A DNA stretch of 64,000 nt from Aquimarina sp. RZ0 (GCF_008370685.1 NZ_VTZU01000012.1:47108-111107), one strand, 5' to 3'; shown: positions 8,436 through 16,967, counted from the stretch's first letter. The notes: generated by a model from the sequence alone, not told the origin. A program made the numbers and translations.

Positions 8436-9626
8436 ATGAAAAAAGTAATTTTTAGTCTAGCAACTTTATTAAGCACTACAGTGATAGTTGCACAGTCGAA
8501 CACCAGTAGTATTGATCAATCGGGAGATACGAATTCTGCTAGTATCACGCAGGTAGGTTTATCAAATTCTAATACGACGATGCAATTAGGATCAGGGAAT
8601 AATGCAGAAACTATCCAAGGTAGTGAGTCATTCGTTTCTCGAAACGGAATCGTTACACAAATGCAAACAGGTGACAAGAATAGTGCATTTGCTCAGCATG
8701 AAGAAGATAATAATGAGGTGTACCAAGTACAAACTGGAAATGCTAATACAGCATCATCTACTCAGAATTTAGTTCATTTTGGAGGAGAAAATTTATCAGA
8801 ACAACTTCAGGAAGGAAATGGAAATTCTTCAATGATCTCTCAAGAAGGTAATTTTGCTAGTTTTGGGGAGTCTAACTATGCTGGTCAGGGTCAGTCTGGT
8901 GATGAAAACAAGGCAGAAACTACTCAAGGAGGAGTAGAAAACTTTAGTTTGATACTTCAGTCAGGTGCTTTTAACAGTGCTACCATGGCACAGGTAGGAG
9001 ATTTAAACTCAGGTGATCAAAGACAAGTTGGTGAGGCGAATGCTGCTTCAGCAGAGCAATGGGGAGAAAGTAACTTATTAATACAAGCTCAGTCTGGAGG
9101 TGGTAATGTCGCTACATCTCTTCAAGGTAGTTCTTCTTTTGATTCTAGAGGAGGTATTGTTGATCAACTTCAGGATGGTGAGGAAAATGTAGCTTTTGCT
9201 CAGCACGAAGAAGATAACAATTTAGTTGTGCAGACTCAGGTAGGAGATGAGAATTCTGCATCAGCATCTCAGAATTTGAGATTTTTTGGAGGAGGAAACT
9301 CTACAACCCAATTACAGGTAGGTAATGGAAATATTGCTACAGCTACTCAAGAAGGTGATACTGGTGTTTTTGGAGAAGGAAATATCGTTTCTCAGTCTCA
9401 ATCAGGAGATGAAAACAATGCTATCAGTGAGCAAAGTGGAGAATTGAATTTAAGTAGTATTATTCAGACGGGTAACCTGAACATGGCCCGGGATACTCAG
9501 ATAGGATCAGGAAACTCTACTTTGGTTAATCAAACAGGTACATTACATAGCAGTATCATACTACAGAATGGGACAAATAATGCTGCAATTGTGACTCAGA
9601 GTGGTGGTACTACCGGGGAACTTTAA
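8436..9626 (+). CDS. csgA: Curlin-repeat amyloid subunit (second CsgA-like)
   Basis: 396 residues, a paralogue of the 6311 gene with the same signal-peptide style (ending VIVAQ) and the same opening SNTS-x-DQSG. It has many QxGxxN curlin units, for example QTGNANTASSTQ, QVGDENSASASQ and QVGNGNIATATQ. Two blocks repeat internally: about residues 70-120 and 250-300 both contain FAQHEEDNN and NTASSTQNL or NSASASQNL, which suggests an internal duplication. It is probably the major fibre subunit of this operon, as it directly precedes the curli assembly genes. A strong hairpin follows its stop. Confidence 0.86.
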   Translation: MKKVIFSLATLLSTTVIVAQSNTSSIDQSGDTNSASITQVGLSNSNTTMQLGSGNNAETIQGSESFVSRNGIVTQMQTGDKNSAFAQHEEDNNEVYQVQTGNANTASSTQNLVHFGGENLSEQLQEGNGNSSMISQEGNFASFGESNYAGQGQSGDENKAETTQGGVENFSLILQSGAFNSATMAQVGDLNSGDQRQVGEANAASAEQWGESNLLIQAQSGGGNVATSLQGSSSFDSRGGIVDQLQDGEENVAFAQHEEDNNLVVQTQVGDENSASASQNLRFFGGGNSTTQLQVGNGNIATATQEGDTGVFGEGNIVSQSQSGDENNAISEQSGELNLSSIIQTGNLNMARDTQIGSGNSTLVNQTGTLHSSIILQNGTNNAAIVTQSGGTTGEL

Positions 9627-9663
9627 GATATTATTTTAATATAATATTTCAGTATATTTTTAT

Positions 9664-9705
9664 AAAGAGTTATATTAACCATCTGTTAATATAACTCTTT
9701 TACTA
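9664..9705 (+). terminator. Strong hairpin between major curlin and downstream curli genes
   Basis: AAAGAGTTATATTAAC (9664-9679) pairs perfectly with GTTAATATAACTCTTT (9685-9700) around a 5-nt loop, followed by TTACTAC. It lies inside the gene cluster, so it may act as a partial terminator or an mRNA 3'-end stabiliser. Confidence 0.7.
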
Positions 9706-9722
9706 CTTTTAAAACCATATCG

Positions 9723-10238
9723 ATGAAAAAAAACATAACAACGTGCATCTTAGGGTTCTGCTTGCTTATTTTGGGAGCTGCACACGCTCAAAACACTCAA
9801 AATCCAGATGAGGTCTTAGTTGAGAATCAAGAAAGATTTGTTGTATTAGATCAATTAGATAATGATGCTTCTCCAACAGTTACTGAAAGTTTTATAGCAA
9901 CTACTAATTCTGTATTTATACAGCAGGTGGGCGCAAATAATTCTGTGTTTTCTAATATTAATGCGCAATCTTCTGATATTCAATTGATACAGAGAGGAGA
10001 AGGTAATTTGATTGATATTAATGAAACTTCTGGAGAAATAGAGAAGTTTATTTCTCAAACAGGTTCTAATAATATTGTTACAGATTTTTCTTTTAACCCT
10101 ACTATTTCTACAAGTTTAGAGATTATTCAAGAAGGAAATGACCACTATTTTGAGCGTTTTGGGAGTAACGAATTATCTAATAACCTAAAGTTTAAAATGA
10201 CGGGAGAAGCTCGTACCATTATTGTTAGAAGTTTTTAA
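9723..10238 (+). CDS. Short curlin-like protein, possible CsgB nucleator
   Basis: 171 residues with a signal peptide (about 1-22, ending AHAQ). After a non-repetitive stretch it carries about four curlin-like units (IQQVGANNSVFSNI, IQRGEGNLIDI, ISQTGSNNIVTDF, IQEGNDHYFERFG). Fewer, more diverged repeats and the position before the export genes suggest a minor subunit or surface nucleator like CsgB. The C-terminus (MTGEARTIIVRSF) is basic, as in CsgB. It ends 6 bp before the CsgE-like gene, consistent with one operon. The CsgB role is inference. Confidence 0.65.
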   Translation: MKKNITTCILGFCLLILGAAHAQNTQNPDEVLVENQERFVVLDQLDNDASPTVTESFIATTNSVFIQQVGANNSVFSNINAQSSDIQLIQRGEGNLIDINETSGEIEKFISQTGSNNIVTDFSFNPTISTSLEIIQEGNDHYFERFGSNELSNNLKFKMTGEARTIIVRSF

Positions 10239-10244
10239 TAGTTT

Positions 10245-10970
10245 ATGAATTATAAACTGATCGCGGTATTTGTTTTATTTTTTCAGTTTTCTAATGGTCA
10301 GTTTACAAATAAAGAAGTTGTTGCCAAAATTAAAACTGAGCGGATAGATAATGTCGTTTCTGTTATTGCAGAAGCGACAAATACTACAGAGGTGCATAAA
10401 AGCTTAAGATATACACTTTCGGTTTTTAGAACAAGTAAGGATAATAATCTACAAAAAAACAATCAAGAAGGCAGATTTACATTAGAAGCCAATGAACAGA
10501 AAAAATTAGCTACCACTTCGATAAGATTTGCCGAAACGGATAAGATCATAATTCTCTTATTGGTATATGAGGAAGACAAAATTGTAGGTAAAGATCGATT
10601 AGCTTTTAATGAAGCTACAAAAAAAGAGGTAGTTAAAGAAGATGATAATACTGCTGATGATGGGATCACATTAAGAGGTATTGTTATAGAAGAAACAAAA
10701 ACAAAGCCGGGAAAAGATTTTTATGAATTTTTCTATAACTCATATACGCTTAATAGAATTAATGGTAATAAAATTGTAGGAGTTTATGAAAAGTTGAGTT
10801 TTGGAAGAAGTACCATCGTTCAGGTAAAGATTGAAGATAATGTCATTCATGAATTTCTTGGAAAGCCTGATTTAGAATACCTCGAACAAATGTCCAAAAT
10901 TTCTATTCGAAAAGTTTATAAATATTTTAAAGATCAAGAAAACCAAAAGAACGATATTTTTCAATATTAA
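10245..10970 (+). CDS. csgE: CsgE-like curli assembly factor with extra N-terminal domain
   Basis: 241 residues. Signal peptide about 1-18 (ending SNGQ). The C-terminal part (about 143-225) fits CsgE, the periplasmic cap of the CsgG pore: IVIEETKTKPGKDFYEFFYN, then a strand-rich stretch and a C-terminal helix. CsgE in E. coli is about 129 residues. Here roughly 110 residues precede it, with a beta-rich region (about 20-125; SVIAEATNTTEVHKSLRYTL, FTLEANEQKKLATTSIRF). That region is reminiscent of CsgH, the alphaproteobacterial curli-inhibitor domain. The CsgH resemblance is my impression from pattern only. It lies between the short curlin and CsgF with tight spacing. Confidence 0.78.
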   Translation: MNYKLIAVFVLFFQFSNGQFTNKEVVAKIKTERIDNVVSVIAEATNTTEVHKSLRYTLSVFRTSKDNNLQKNNQEGRFTLEANEQKKLATTSIRFAETDKIIILLLVYEEDKIVGKDRLAFNEATKKEVVKEDDNTADDGITLRGIVIEETKTKPGKDFYEFFYNSYTLNRINGNKIVGVYEKLSFGRSTIVQVKIEDNVIHEFLGKPDLEYLEQMSKISIRKVYKYFKDQENQKNDIFQY

Positions 10971-10992
10971 ATTTATTTTTATTCACACAAAT

Positions 10993-11400
10993 ATGAAGTC
11001 ACTCGTCATTACTGCTATCCTTGCTTTGTTTGCCTATTCGGGCGGTACCGCTCAAGATTTGGTATACAGACCAAAAAACCCAGCCTTTGGTGGAGATACA
11101 TTTAATTATCAATGGTTATTGAGTTCTGCGGAGGCTCAAAATACTTTTACAGAAGATACCAGTTCTGATAGAAACCAAAGATCTGATTTGGACAGGTTTA
11201 CAGAAGGTCTTAATAATCAATTGTTGAGTCAAATTTCCAGAACCTTATTCAATGAGCAATTCGGACAAGATGGACTTACAGAAGGGACATTTAGTTTCGG
11301 AACTTTGTTTATAGAAATTTTTCCTTCAGGAGAGGGTTTGGTAATCAATATTTTAGATACAAATACAGGAGATCAGTCTCAAGTAATAATTCCTAACTAA
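10993..11400 (+). CDS. csgF: Curli assembly protein CsgF
   Basis: 135 residues with a signal peptide (ending GGTAQ at about 20). The mature start, LVYRPKNPAFGGDTFNYQWL followed by LLSSAEAQN, matches the conserved CsgF N-terminus that inserts into the CsgG channel. The C-terminal half is strand-rich, as expected. CsgF couples secreted curlin to the nucleator at the cell surface. It starts 22 bp after csgE and ends 6 bp before csgG. Confidence 0.9.
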   Translation: MKSLVITAILALFAYSGGTAQDLVYRPKNPAFGGDTFNYQWLLSSAEAQNTFTEDTSSDRNQRSDLDRFTEGLNNQLLSQISRTLFNEQFGQDGLTEGTFSFGTLFIEIFPSGEGLVINILDTNTGDQSQVIIPN

Positions 11401-11406
11401 ATTTTA

Positions 11407-12882
11407 ATGCGTCATACGTTTTATCAGGTAATTGTAATACTTTCATGTATTTTATTACTACCTCGATGTGGAGCTTATTTTAATCAACCGATCACCATTG
11501 AACAAGCTCGTATAGGTGAAGATACAGAAATATCTCAGAAATTAAGAAATTTTCCATTACCCGTAGAACCAGTTGTGGTGGGTGTTTATAAATTTAGAGA
11601 TCAAACTGGGCAATACAAGCCTACAGATGCGGGAAGTACATTTAGCACTGCCGTTACGCAAGGGGCAACTACTATTTTGATTAAAGCTCTAGAAGATTCT
11701 AAGTGGTTTGTACCTATAGAAAGAGAGAATCTTAGTAACTTATTAAATGAGCGTAATATCATACGATCTACGCGCAAGGAATATAGAAAAAACAAGAATA
11801 CGAGCGAACCTCAATTACCACCATTACTGTATGCAGGAATTATTCTCGAAGGAGGTATTGTATCTTATGATTCTAATATTATAACAGGTGGATTAGGAGC
11901 ACGTTATTTTGGTGTAGGCGGTTCTACGCAATATAGACAAGATAGAATTACGGTATACCTTAGAGCTGTATCTACCTCTAGTGGTAAGATCCTGAAAACA
12001 GTATATGTTTCTAAAACAGTCTTATCTCAGGCATTGGATGCCAGTTTTTTTAGATATGTAAAGTTCAGTAGATTATTTGAGGCAGAAACCGGGTTTACTA
12101 AAAATGAACCAGGTCAGATTGCAGTTTCTGAGGCAATCGGAAAAGCAGTAGAAGGTTTGATCATAGAAGGTATAGAAGACAAATTGTGGAGCTCGAAAGC
12201 AGCACCAGAAAAAATTGCTGCTATGATCACAGAGTATAATGCAGAAAAAAACGAAGCACAGAATACAGGGCTGTATGAACGATATTTTAAAGAGAGAAGA
12301 GGAGAAACCGCTGTATTTGGTAACGGCGGGGTTGCATTGATAAGTGGAGATTATAACAATTCTAATATATCTTACTCTGCAAGAGCAGGAGGTAAGTGGT
12401 ATCTTAACCCATATCTAAATGTTAATGCAAGTCTTAATAAATTCGAACTCAGAAATGAACAAACTTTTTCAGAAGGGTTTAATGCTGTAGATATAAATAC
12501 AGAACTAGTGTTGCTTCCTTTTGAGAAATTGACACCATCTTTTTTTGGTGGAATGGGGACGGTGAATAGTGATGATTTTAGTAGCACATTTTTTAAATTT
12601 CAATATGGCGGAGGTGTAGAATATTTGGTTTCAGATCATATAGGTGTTTCTCTTAATGCAACACATAATCTTGTTTTGGGAGATAAATTAGATGGAATAG
12701 CACAAGGGAAAAGAGATGATCAATATTTTAATTTTTCAATAGGATTAAATTGGTATTTTAAAAAACCTTTAAAAATGGATAAAGAGCTTCGGAAACAAAA
12801 GCGTATAGAACAAAAAGAATTAAAGAAGTTAAAGAAGAGAAATCAAGAAGTTATCAAAAATAGAGGAGTTCCAAAAGAATAA
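11407..12882 (+). CDS. csgG: CsgG curli secretion pore with C-terminal barrel-like domain
   Basis: 491 residues. A lipobox (LPRC, Cys21) gives an outer-membrane lipoprotein. Residues about 30-275 match CsgG, which forms the curlin secretion channel: VVVGVYKFRDQTGQYKP, then FVPIERENLSNLLNERNIIR, and ILEGGIVSYDSN with GARYFGVGG. E. coli CsgG stops near 277. Here about 180 further residues contain eight strand-like segments (about 300-465), ending FSIGLNWYF, like a small OmpX-type barrel. A Lys/Glu-rich tail follows. The extension is unusual against the proteobacterial form and may add a surface or anchoring function. Confidence 0.9.
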   Translation: MRHTFYQVIVILSCILLLPRCGAYFNQPITIEQARIGEDTEISQKLRNFPLPVEPVVVGVYKFRDQTGQYKPTDAGSTFSTAVTQGATTILIKALEDSKWFVPIERENLSNLLNERNIIRSTRKEYRKNKNTSEPQLPPLLYAGIILEGGIVSYDSNIITGGLGARYFGVGGSTQYRQDRITVYLRAVSTSSGKILKTVYVSKTVLSQALDASFFRYVKFSRLFEAETGFTKNEPGQIAVSEAIGKAVEGLIIEGIEDKLWSSKAAPEKIAAMITEYNAEKNEAQNTGLYERYFKERRGETAVFGNGGVALISGDYNNSNISYSARAGGKWYLNPYLNVNASLNKFELRNEQTFSEGFNAVDINTELVLLPFEKLTPSFFGGMGTVNSDDFSSTFFKFQYGGGVEYLVSDHIGVSLNATHNLVLGDKLDGIAQGKRDDQYFNFSIGLNWYFKKPLKMDKELRKQKRIEQKELKKLKKRNQEVIKNRGVPKE

Positions 12883-12889
12883 AAATTTC

Positions 12890-14386
12890 ATGATGATGAA
12901 AAGAAATATAGTAAAAATAATTAGTATCGTTACTATTACGTTGGCTACCGCTTGTAGCGAAGATACCGTAGATTTAGAAGGGTTAGGTGCTGTAAGAGGT
13001 AGAGTAGTTGCTGTTGATACCAATGAACCATTAGAAAATGTAAAAATATCAACAAACCCATCTACAAGTACAGTCTTTACTAATAAAGACGGATTTTATG
13101 AAATAGAGAATATACCTTCTGGAGATTATTCTCTTTCTGCTCAGAGAGAGGGGCTTTTGGCGCAATTTGAAGGGATTTCTATAATCGCAGATCGAGAATT
13201 AGAAATAGTTTTTGAGATGGATGTAGAAACTGCCGGAAACAAACCGCCAGATGCTGCAATTCTTATTGAACCTACAGATAATGCAGTGGATCAACTATTG
13301 GAGGTCACATTAAAATGGAGCGGTAAAGATCCTGATGATGATGACCTGAGCTATAGAATAACACTGAGGAATGATGAAAATTCTGATATCCAAACCTTTG
13401 AAAACATAACAGATACTACTTATGTGCTTACTGATCTTTCTTATAAAGTGAAGTATTTTTGGCAGGTAAGTAGTAATGATGGTATTAATTCTTCAGTGAA
13501 TAGTGAAACATTTGCTTTTGAGACACAGAGTCCGCCAAATAACAGGATTGTGTATATGCGTTCTGTAAATGGTAATGGAGTGATCTACTCTGCCGATGAA
13601 GGAGGTATGACAGAGGTTAAGCTCACCTCAGAATCCAAAAATAGTTTTAGACCCAGAAGAAATACCAGTACTGGTAAGATAGCTTTTTTACAATCAGTAG
13701 GATCACAAACTCATTTATTTACAATGAATGAGGATGGATCGCAGGTAACACAAGTTACTTCTCAGGTTTCTGTCACTGGTTTTAACCTGGAAGAAATCGA
13801 TTTTTCCTGGGCAGAAAACGGATCAAAGTTATTGTTTCCTAGTCAAGATAAATTATATAGTATCAACGCAAACGGGAGTGGTCTTTCTCTCGTGTATCAA
13901 ACATCAAATGGAAAGCTAATAACAGAAGTAGATAAAAACGATGTCAATAACACGATAGCCTTAAAAACTAATAATCTGGATGGTTATGAAGTAGAAATCT
14001 TCACTATTAATTCCTCCGGGGATGTGTTAGAAACAATATTATCTGATGTTCCTGGTGCCGCAGGAAGTGTAAACCTTTCTGTAGACGGGACTCAACTTTT
14101 GTATTATTATGATGTTTCAGGTTTTGAAAATAGTGATTACAGACAACTAGACACACGTCTTTTTGTGTATAATTTTGGTGATAGTTCTCAAACAGATATT
14201 TCTGGAGACAAACCAGCAGGAACTAATGACATAGATGCGCGTTTTTCACCAAATGAGGCTGTTGTGATATATACGAATACATCTAATGACGGAATCTCTC
14301 AAAAAAATATACAAACCATAGAAATACTTGAATTATCCAACAGGACGGATTTGATTATGAATGCCTCTATGGCAGATTGGGAATAA
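12890..14386 (+). CDS. Curli-linked lipoprotein with CarboxypepD-reg, FnIII-like and TolB-like regions
   Basis: 498 residues. Lipobox LATAC (Cys22) follows a short signal. Region one (about 32-115) resembles a carboxypeptidase regulatory-like fold (GRVVAVDTNEPLENVKIS, YEIENIPSGDYSLSA). Region two (about 117-212) resembles a fibronectin III-like fold (LKWSGKDPDDDDLSYRITL, YFWQVSSNDG). Region three (about 218-490) shows TolB/PD40 propeller units (RIVYMRSVNGNGVIYSADE, IAFLQSVGSQTHLFTMNEDG). It starts 7 bp after csgG, so it is almost certainly in the curli operon. It could anchor or organise fibres at the surface. Three ATGs cluster at the start and any could be used. Confidence 0.75.
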   Translation: MMMKRNIVKIISIVTITLATACSEDTVDLEGLGAVRGRVVAVDTNEPLENVKISTNPSTSTVFTNKDGFYEIENIPSGDYSLSAQREGLLAQFEGISIIADRELEIVFEMDVETAGNKPPDAAILIEPTDNAVDQLLEVTLKWSGKDPDDDDLSYRITLRNDENSDIQTFENITDTTYVLTDLSYKVKYFWQVSSNDGINSSVNSETFAFETQSPPNNRIVYMRSVNGNGVIYSADEGGMTEVKLTSESKNSFRPRRNTSTGKIAFLQSVGSQTHLFTMNEDGSQVTQVTSQVSVTGFNLEEIDFSWAENGSKLLFPSQDKLYSINANGSGLSLVYQTSNGKLITEVDKNDVNNTIALKTNNLDGYEVEIFTINSSGDVLETILSDVPGAAGSVNLSVDGTQLLYYYDVSGFENSDYRQLDTRLFVYNFGDSSQTDISGDKPAGTNDIDARFSPNEAVVIYTNTSNDGISQKNIQTIEILELSNRTDLIMNASMADWE

Positions 14387-14390
14387 TATA

Positions 14391-14421
14391 ATTCTGAATT
14401 CTGAATTCTGAATTCTGAATT
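14391..14421. repeat. Tandem 7-bp repeat (ATTCTGA) x4
   Basis: Four exact direct units of ATTCTGA plus ATT, placed between the stop of the curli lipoprotein and the purM promoter. Such a tract may vary in unit number by slippage and sits just upstream of a promoter -7 box. Confidence 0.85.
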
Positions 14422-14426
14422 TCGAG

Positions 14427-14434
14427 TATCTTTG
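14427..14434 (+). promoter_or_regulatory. -7 box for purM
   Basis: TATCTTTG fits TAnnTTTG. Transcription would begin near 14441, after an upstream in-frame start at 14432, so it argues for the ATG at 14465. Confidence 0.55.
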
Positions 14435-14464
14435 CTGCCTAATAGTGGTAATAATACAATAGTA

Positions 14465-15646
14465 ATGAGTCAAGAAGTAAGTAAACGTTATGCTCAGCGT
14501 GGAGTTTCGGCATCCAAAGAGGATGTGCACAGTGCAATCAAAAATATTGATAAAGGACTTTTTCCTCAAGCATTTTGCAAGATAGTTCCTGATTACCTTA
14601 CAAGAGATGAAGCATATTGTTTGATTATGCATGCAGACGGAGCAGGTACCAAATCTTCTCTTGCCTATATGTACTGGAAAGAAACAGGAGATATTTCGGT
14701 TTGGAAAGGAATTGCTCAGGATGCATTGATTATGAATATTGATGACTTATTATGTGTGGGAGCTACCGATAATATTATGCTATCTTCCACGATTGGAAGA
14801 AATAAAAAACTGATTCCTGGAGAAGTCATTTCGGCTATTATTAACGGCACCGAAGAATTATTAAATGAATTAAAAAGTTTTGGAGTAACTATTCATTCTA
14901 CAGGAGGCGAAACCGCCGATGTGGGAGATCTGGTACGTACAATCATTGTAGATTCTACAGTTACTGCCAGAATGAAGCGTAGTGATGTTATTGATAATGC
15001 CCGAATTAAAGAAGGTGATGTCATTGTGGGTTTAGCCTCTTTTGGACAAGCTACTTATGAGAAAGCATATAATGGAGGTATGGGAAGTAACGGTCTGACT
15101 TCTGCTCGCCACGATGTGTTTGCTAAAACTCTCGCAGAGAAATATCCAGAAAGCTTTGACGCAGCAGTGCCATCAGATTTAGTATACTCTGGTAAAACTC
15201 AGCTGACGGATTCAGTCAAGAATTCTCCTATTGATGCAGGTAAATTAGTGTTGTCGCCTACAAGGACATATGCGCCTATTATTAAACAAATATTATCAAA
15301 ATTTGATAATAACACCATTCACGGAATGGTACATTGCAGTGGTGGAGCACAAACAAAGGTTTTACATTTTGTTGATAAGCTACATATTATTAAAGATAAT
15401 TTATTTGATGTTCCCCCCTTGTTTCGATTAATTCAGGAAAATTCTGGTACAGACTGGAAAGAAATGTATCAGGTGTTTAATATGGGGCATCGTATGGAGC
15501 TGTATGTATCTCCAGAAATTGCAGACGAAATTATGACAATCTCTAAAAGATTTGATGTAGATGCTCAAATAGTAGGTAGGGTTGAAGCTGCTTCAGAAAA
15601 GAAATTGACCATAACAAGTGAATTTGGGACATATACCTATAATTAA
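14465..15646 (+). CDS. purM: Phosphoribosylformylglycinamidine cyclo-ligase (AIR synthase family)
   Basis: 393 residues from the chosen start (MSQEVSKRYAQRGVSASKED). It converts FGAM to aminoimidazole ribotide with ATP in purine synthesis. The N-terminal AIRS domain carries HADGAGTKSSLAYMY and DALIMNIDDLLCVGA, followed by STGGETADVGD. The C-terminal domain holds the conserved GMVHCSGGAQTK and FNMGHRMELYV. The protein is longer than the E. coli enzyme (345) and matches the Bacteroidota form of the family. It ends directly against the stop of the broken msrA on the other strand. Confidence 0.85.
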   Translation: MSQEVSKRYAQRGVSASKEDVHSAIKNIDKGLFPQAFCKIVPDYLTRDEAYCLIMHADGAGTKSSLAYMYWKETGDISVWKGIAQDALIMNIDDLLCVGATDNIMLSSTIGRNKKLIPGEVISAIINGTEELLNELKSFGVTIHSTGGETADVGDLVRTIIVDSTVTARMKRSDVIDNARIKEGDVIVGLASFGQATYEKAYNGGMGSNGLTSARHDVFAKTLAEKYPESFDAAVPSDLVYSGKTQLTDSVKNSPIDAGKLVLSPTRTYAPIIKQILSKFDNNTIHGMVHCSGGAQTKVLHFVDKLHIIKDNLFDVPPLFRLIQENSGTDWKEMYQVFNMGHRMELYVSPEIADEIMTISKRFDVDAQIVGRVEAASEKKLTITSEFGTYTYN

Positions 15647-16310
15647 CTACGTTGCGATATTAGAGTATTTGTTTCTTAAAAAATCTAATTTTGGATTGAT
15701 ATATTTCTTGCAAAAAGGTTTTTCTGGATTTTTTATATAGTAATTGAGAAGTTCATTTCTGGAAGGTTGAAATTCTTTGAATTTAAGGATACGTGTAATA
15801 CGATTTATAACTAAAAATTTCGCATATTCATCGTTTCTTTTTCCTTTCTACTTCGTTTAAAAAATAAACCGTAGCTATAGCTATGCTTGATTTTTTTGCC
15901 TTGCATAAAGAAAAAATAATTCAATGAATTTATACGAATTTTTTAATCACAAATCGTATAATTATAGCAGTGTCAAAATCTTTTTGAAGCTCGCAAAGTA
16001 CATGTTCTATGTATTCGTATTGTTTCTCATTTTCTTTAAAATAATATACGGCACTTCTGTATTTCTTTCTAAAACTGTGGTTCGAAGTACTATTATGGGT
16101 ATGTAAATGAATTTCAATTAAATCTTTTAGATTGATTATTTGTGGATCATAAGAAACGATAACAGCTTCAGAGAAATAGTCATTTTTGTCAAAACTACTA
16201 ATATAGCCTTGCGCTACTTTTGTAACACCATTCAGTTGCTGAAAAACAGCTTCTGTACACCAATGACATCCACCACCAAAACCTATTTTTTGCGTACGAA
16301 TCATTGTCAT
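15647..16310 (-). pseudogene. msrA: Peptide methionine sulfoxide reductase, split by a mobile element
   Basis: The N-terminal part (16310 to about 15959) reads IGFGGGCHWCTEAVFQQL, with the catalytic cysteine in GGGCHWC, then FSEAVIVSYDP and HNSTSNHSFRKKYRSAVYYF, all typical of MsrA, which reduces methionine-S-sulfoxide in proteins. The frame then runs into a 160-bp element and ends at 15930. Beyond the element (15796 to 15647) the same strand encodes the missing C-terminus (KEFQPSRNELLNYYIKNP, then PFCKKYINPKLDFL). Removing the element and one TAA/TTA copy restores one frame of about 166 residues. The 163-bp insertion shifts the frame, so the product lacks its conserved C-terminus and is probably inactive. 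Confidence 0.88.
15799..15958 (+). mobile_element. MITE-like element, family 1, copy B (inside msrA)
   Basis: 160 bp from TACGATTTATAACT to AATCACAAATCGTA. The whole unit is an imperfect palindrome with centre GTAGCTATAGCTA. It is nearly identical to copies C and D in the same orientation. Flanking TAA at 15796-15798 and 15959-15961 is the target duplication. The split msrA frame proves it is an insertion. Confidence 0.92.
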
Positions 16311-16378
16311 ATCCTACAAATTAAAAATTGAGAAAATAAATATTTTATTATGTTGATTTTAAAATTAAGTTATTAAAA

Positions 16379-16393
16379 GTCAAGATGAGTTCA
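16379..16393 (+). repeat. Short repeat GTCAAGATGAGTTCA, copy 1
   Basis: An exact 15-bp direct repeat of 16615-16629. A close variant forms an inverted pair after valS (52838-52914). Confidence 0.7.
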
Positions 16394-16464
16394 TACATAA
16401 AAAATACATTGGTAAGAGTATTTTATAAAAAGTAAATATATTTAAAATTGCAATGATATAATGA

Positions 16465-16571
16465 CAGTTCTCAAATAAAATTACCTGCTAAAATCGTTTC
16501 TTTTTGTTTTATTTCTCGTCTGAATTAAAAAACAATTTGATTCAGTTTACAATGATTTCACCCAAGAACTG
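16465..16571 (-). repeat. Palindromic repeat, family 2, short copy
   Basis: 107 bp from CAGTTCTCAAATAAAA to CCAAGAACTG. Its reverse complement aligns with 6115-6270 but lacks the central segment. It lies between the two 15-bp direct repeats. Confidence 0.7.
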
Positions 16572-16614
16572 CTATAAAACGCTATTTTAATACAGTTTTC
16601 TTTTTGTGAAATTA

Positions 16615-16629
16615 GTCAAGATGAGTTCA
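16615..16629 (+). repeat. Short repeat GTCAAGATGAGTTCA, copy 2
   Basis: Identical to 16379-16393. The pair brackets 221 bp that include the short family-2 element. Confidence 0.7.
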
Positions 16630-16674
16630 ATATGTGTCATCAGAGAATTTAAATAAATTGATACAAAAGAATAC

Positions 16675-16869
16675 TCAAAATTTTGCCTCTTGCGCTGTTT
16701 TTGAATTACTTTCTCCATCCTCTTCTTCTGTTGTTACAAGTTCAATAGTTGTGTCGTTATCAAATTTTCCTTCCTTTTTTTGTACAAAGATTGGAACGGG
16801 AATTAAAGCAACTATAATTAATGATATAATAAAGACAATCCGTCTTAATGTTTTTTTTAATCTTTTCAT
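16675..16869 (-). CDS. Small predicted membrane protein
   Basis: 64 residues: a basic N-terminus (MKRLKKTLRR), one hydrophobic segment (about 11-30, IVFIISLIIVALIPVPIFV) and an acidic, hydrophilic tail. The layout (positive-inside start, single helix, soluble tail) looks like a real one-pass membrane protein. I recognise no family. It is isolated between repeats, and the coding call is moderate. Confidence 0.45.
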   Translation of the reverse strand: MKRLKKTLRRIVFIISLIIVALIPVPIFVQKKEGKFDNDTTIELVTTEEEDGESNSKTAQEAKF

Positions 16870-16967
16870 TGTTTTATAAAAATAAATGGGAATTGAAATA
16901 ATAGAAGTTCACCATTATTGATTTTGCAAAATGTTTTACATACAATTGGTTAAGGGTAGTAAACTAA

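Noticed and set aside
6311..9626. Curlin repeats considered as a CRISPR or satellite array
   Set aside because: The periodicity is at the protein level (QxGxxN), without conserved spacers or exact DNA repeats. No CRISPR array is seen in the window.
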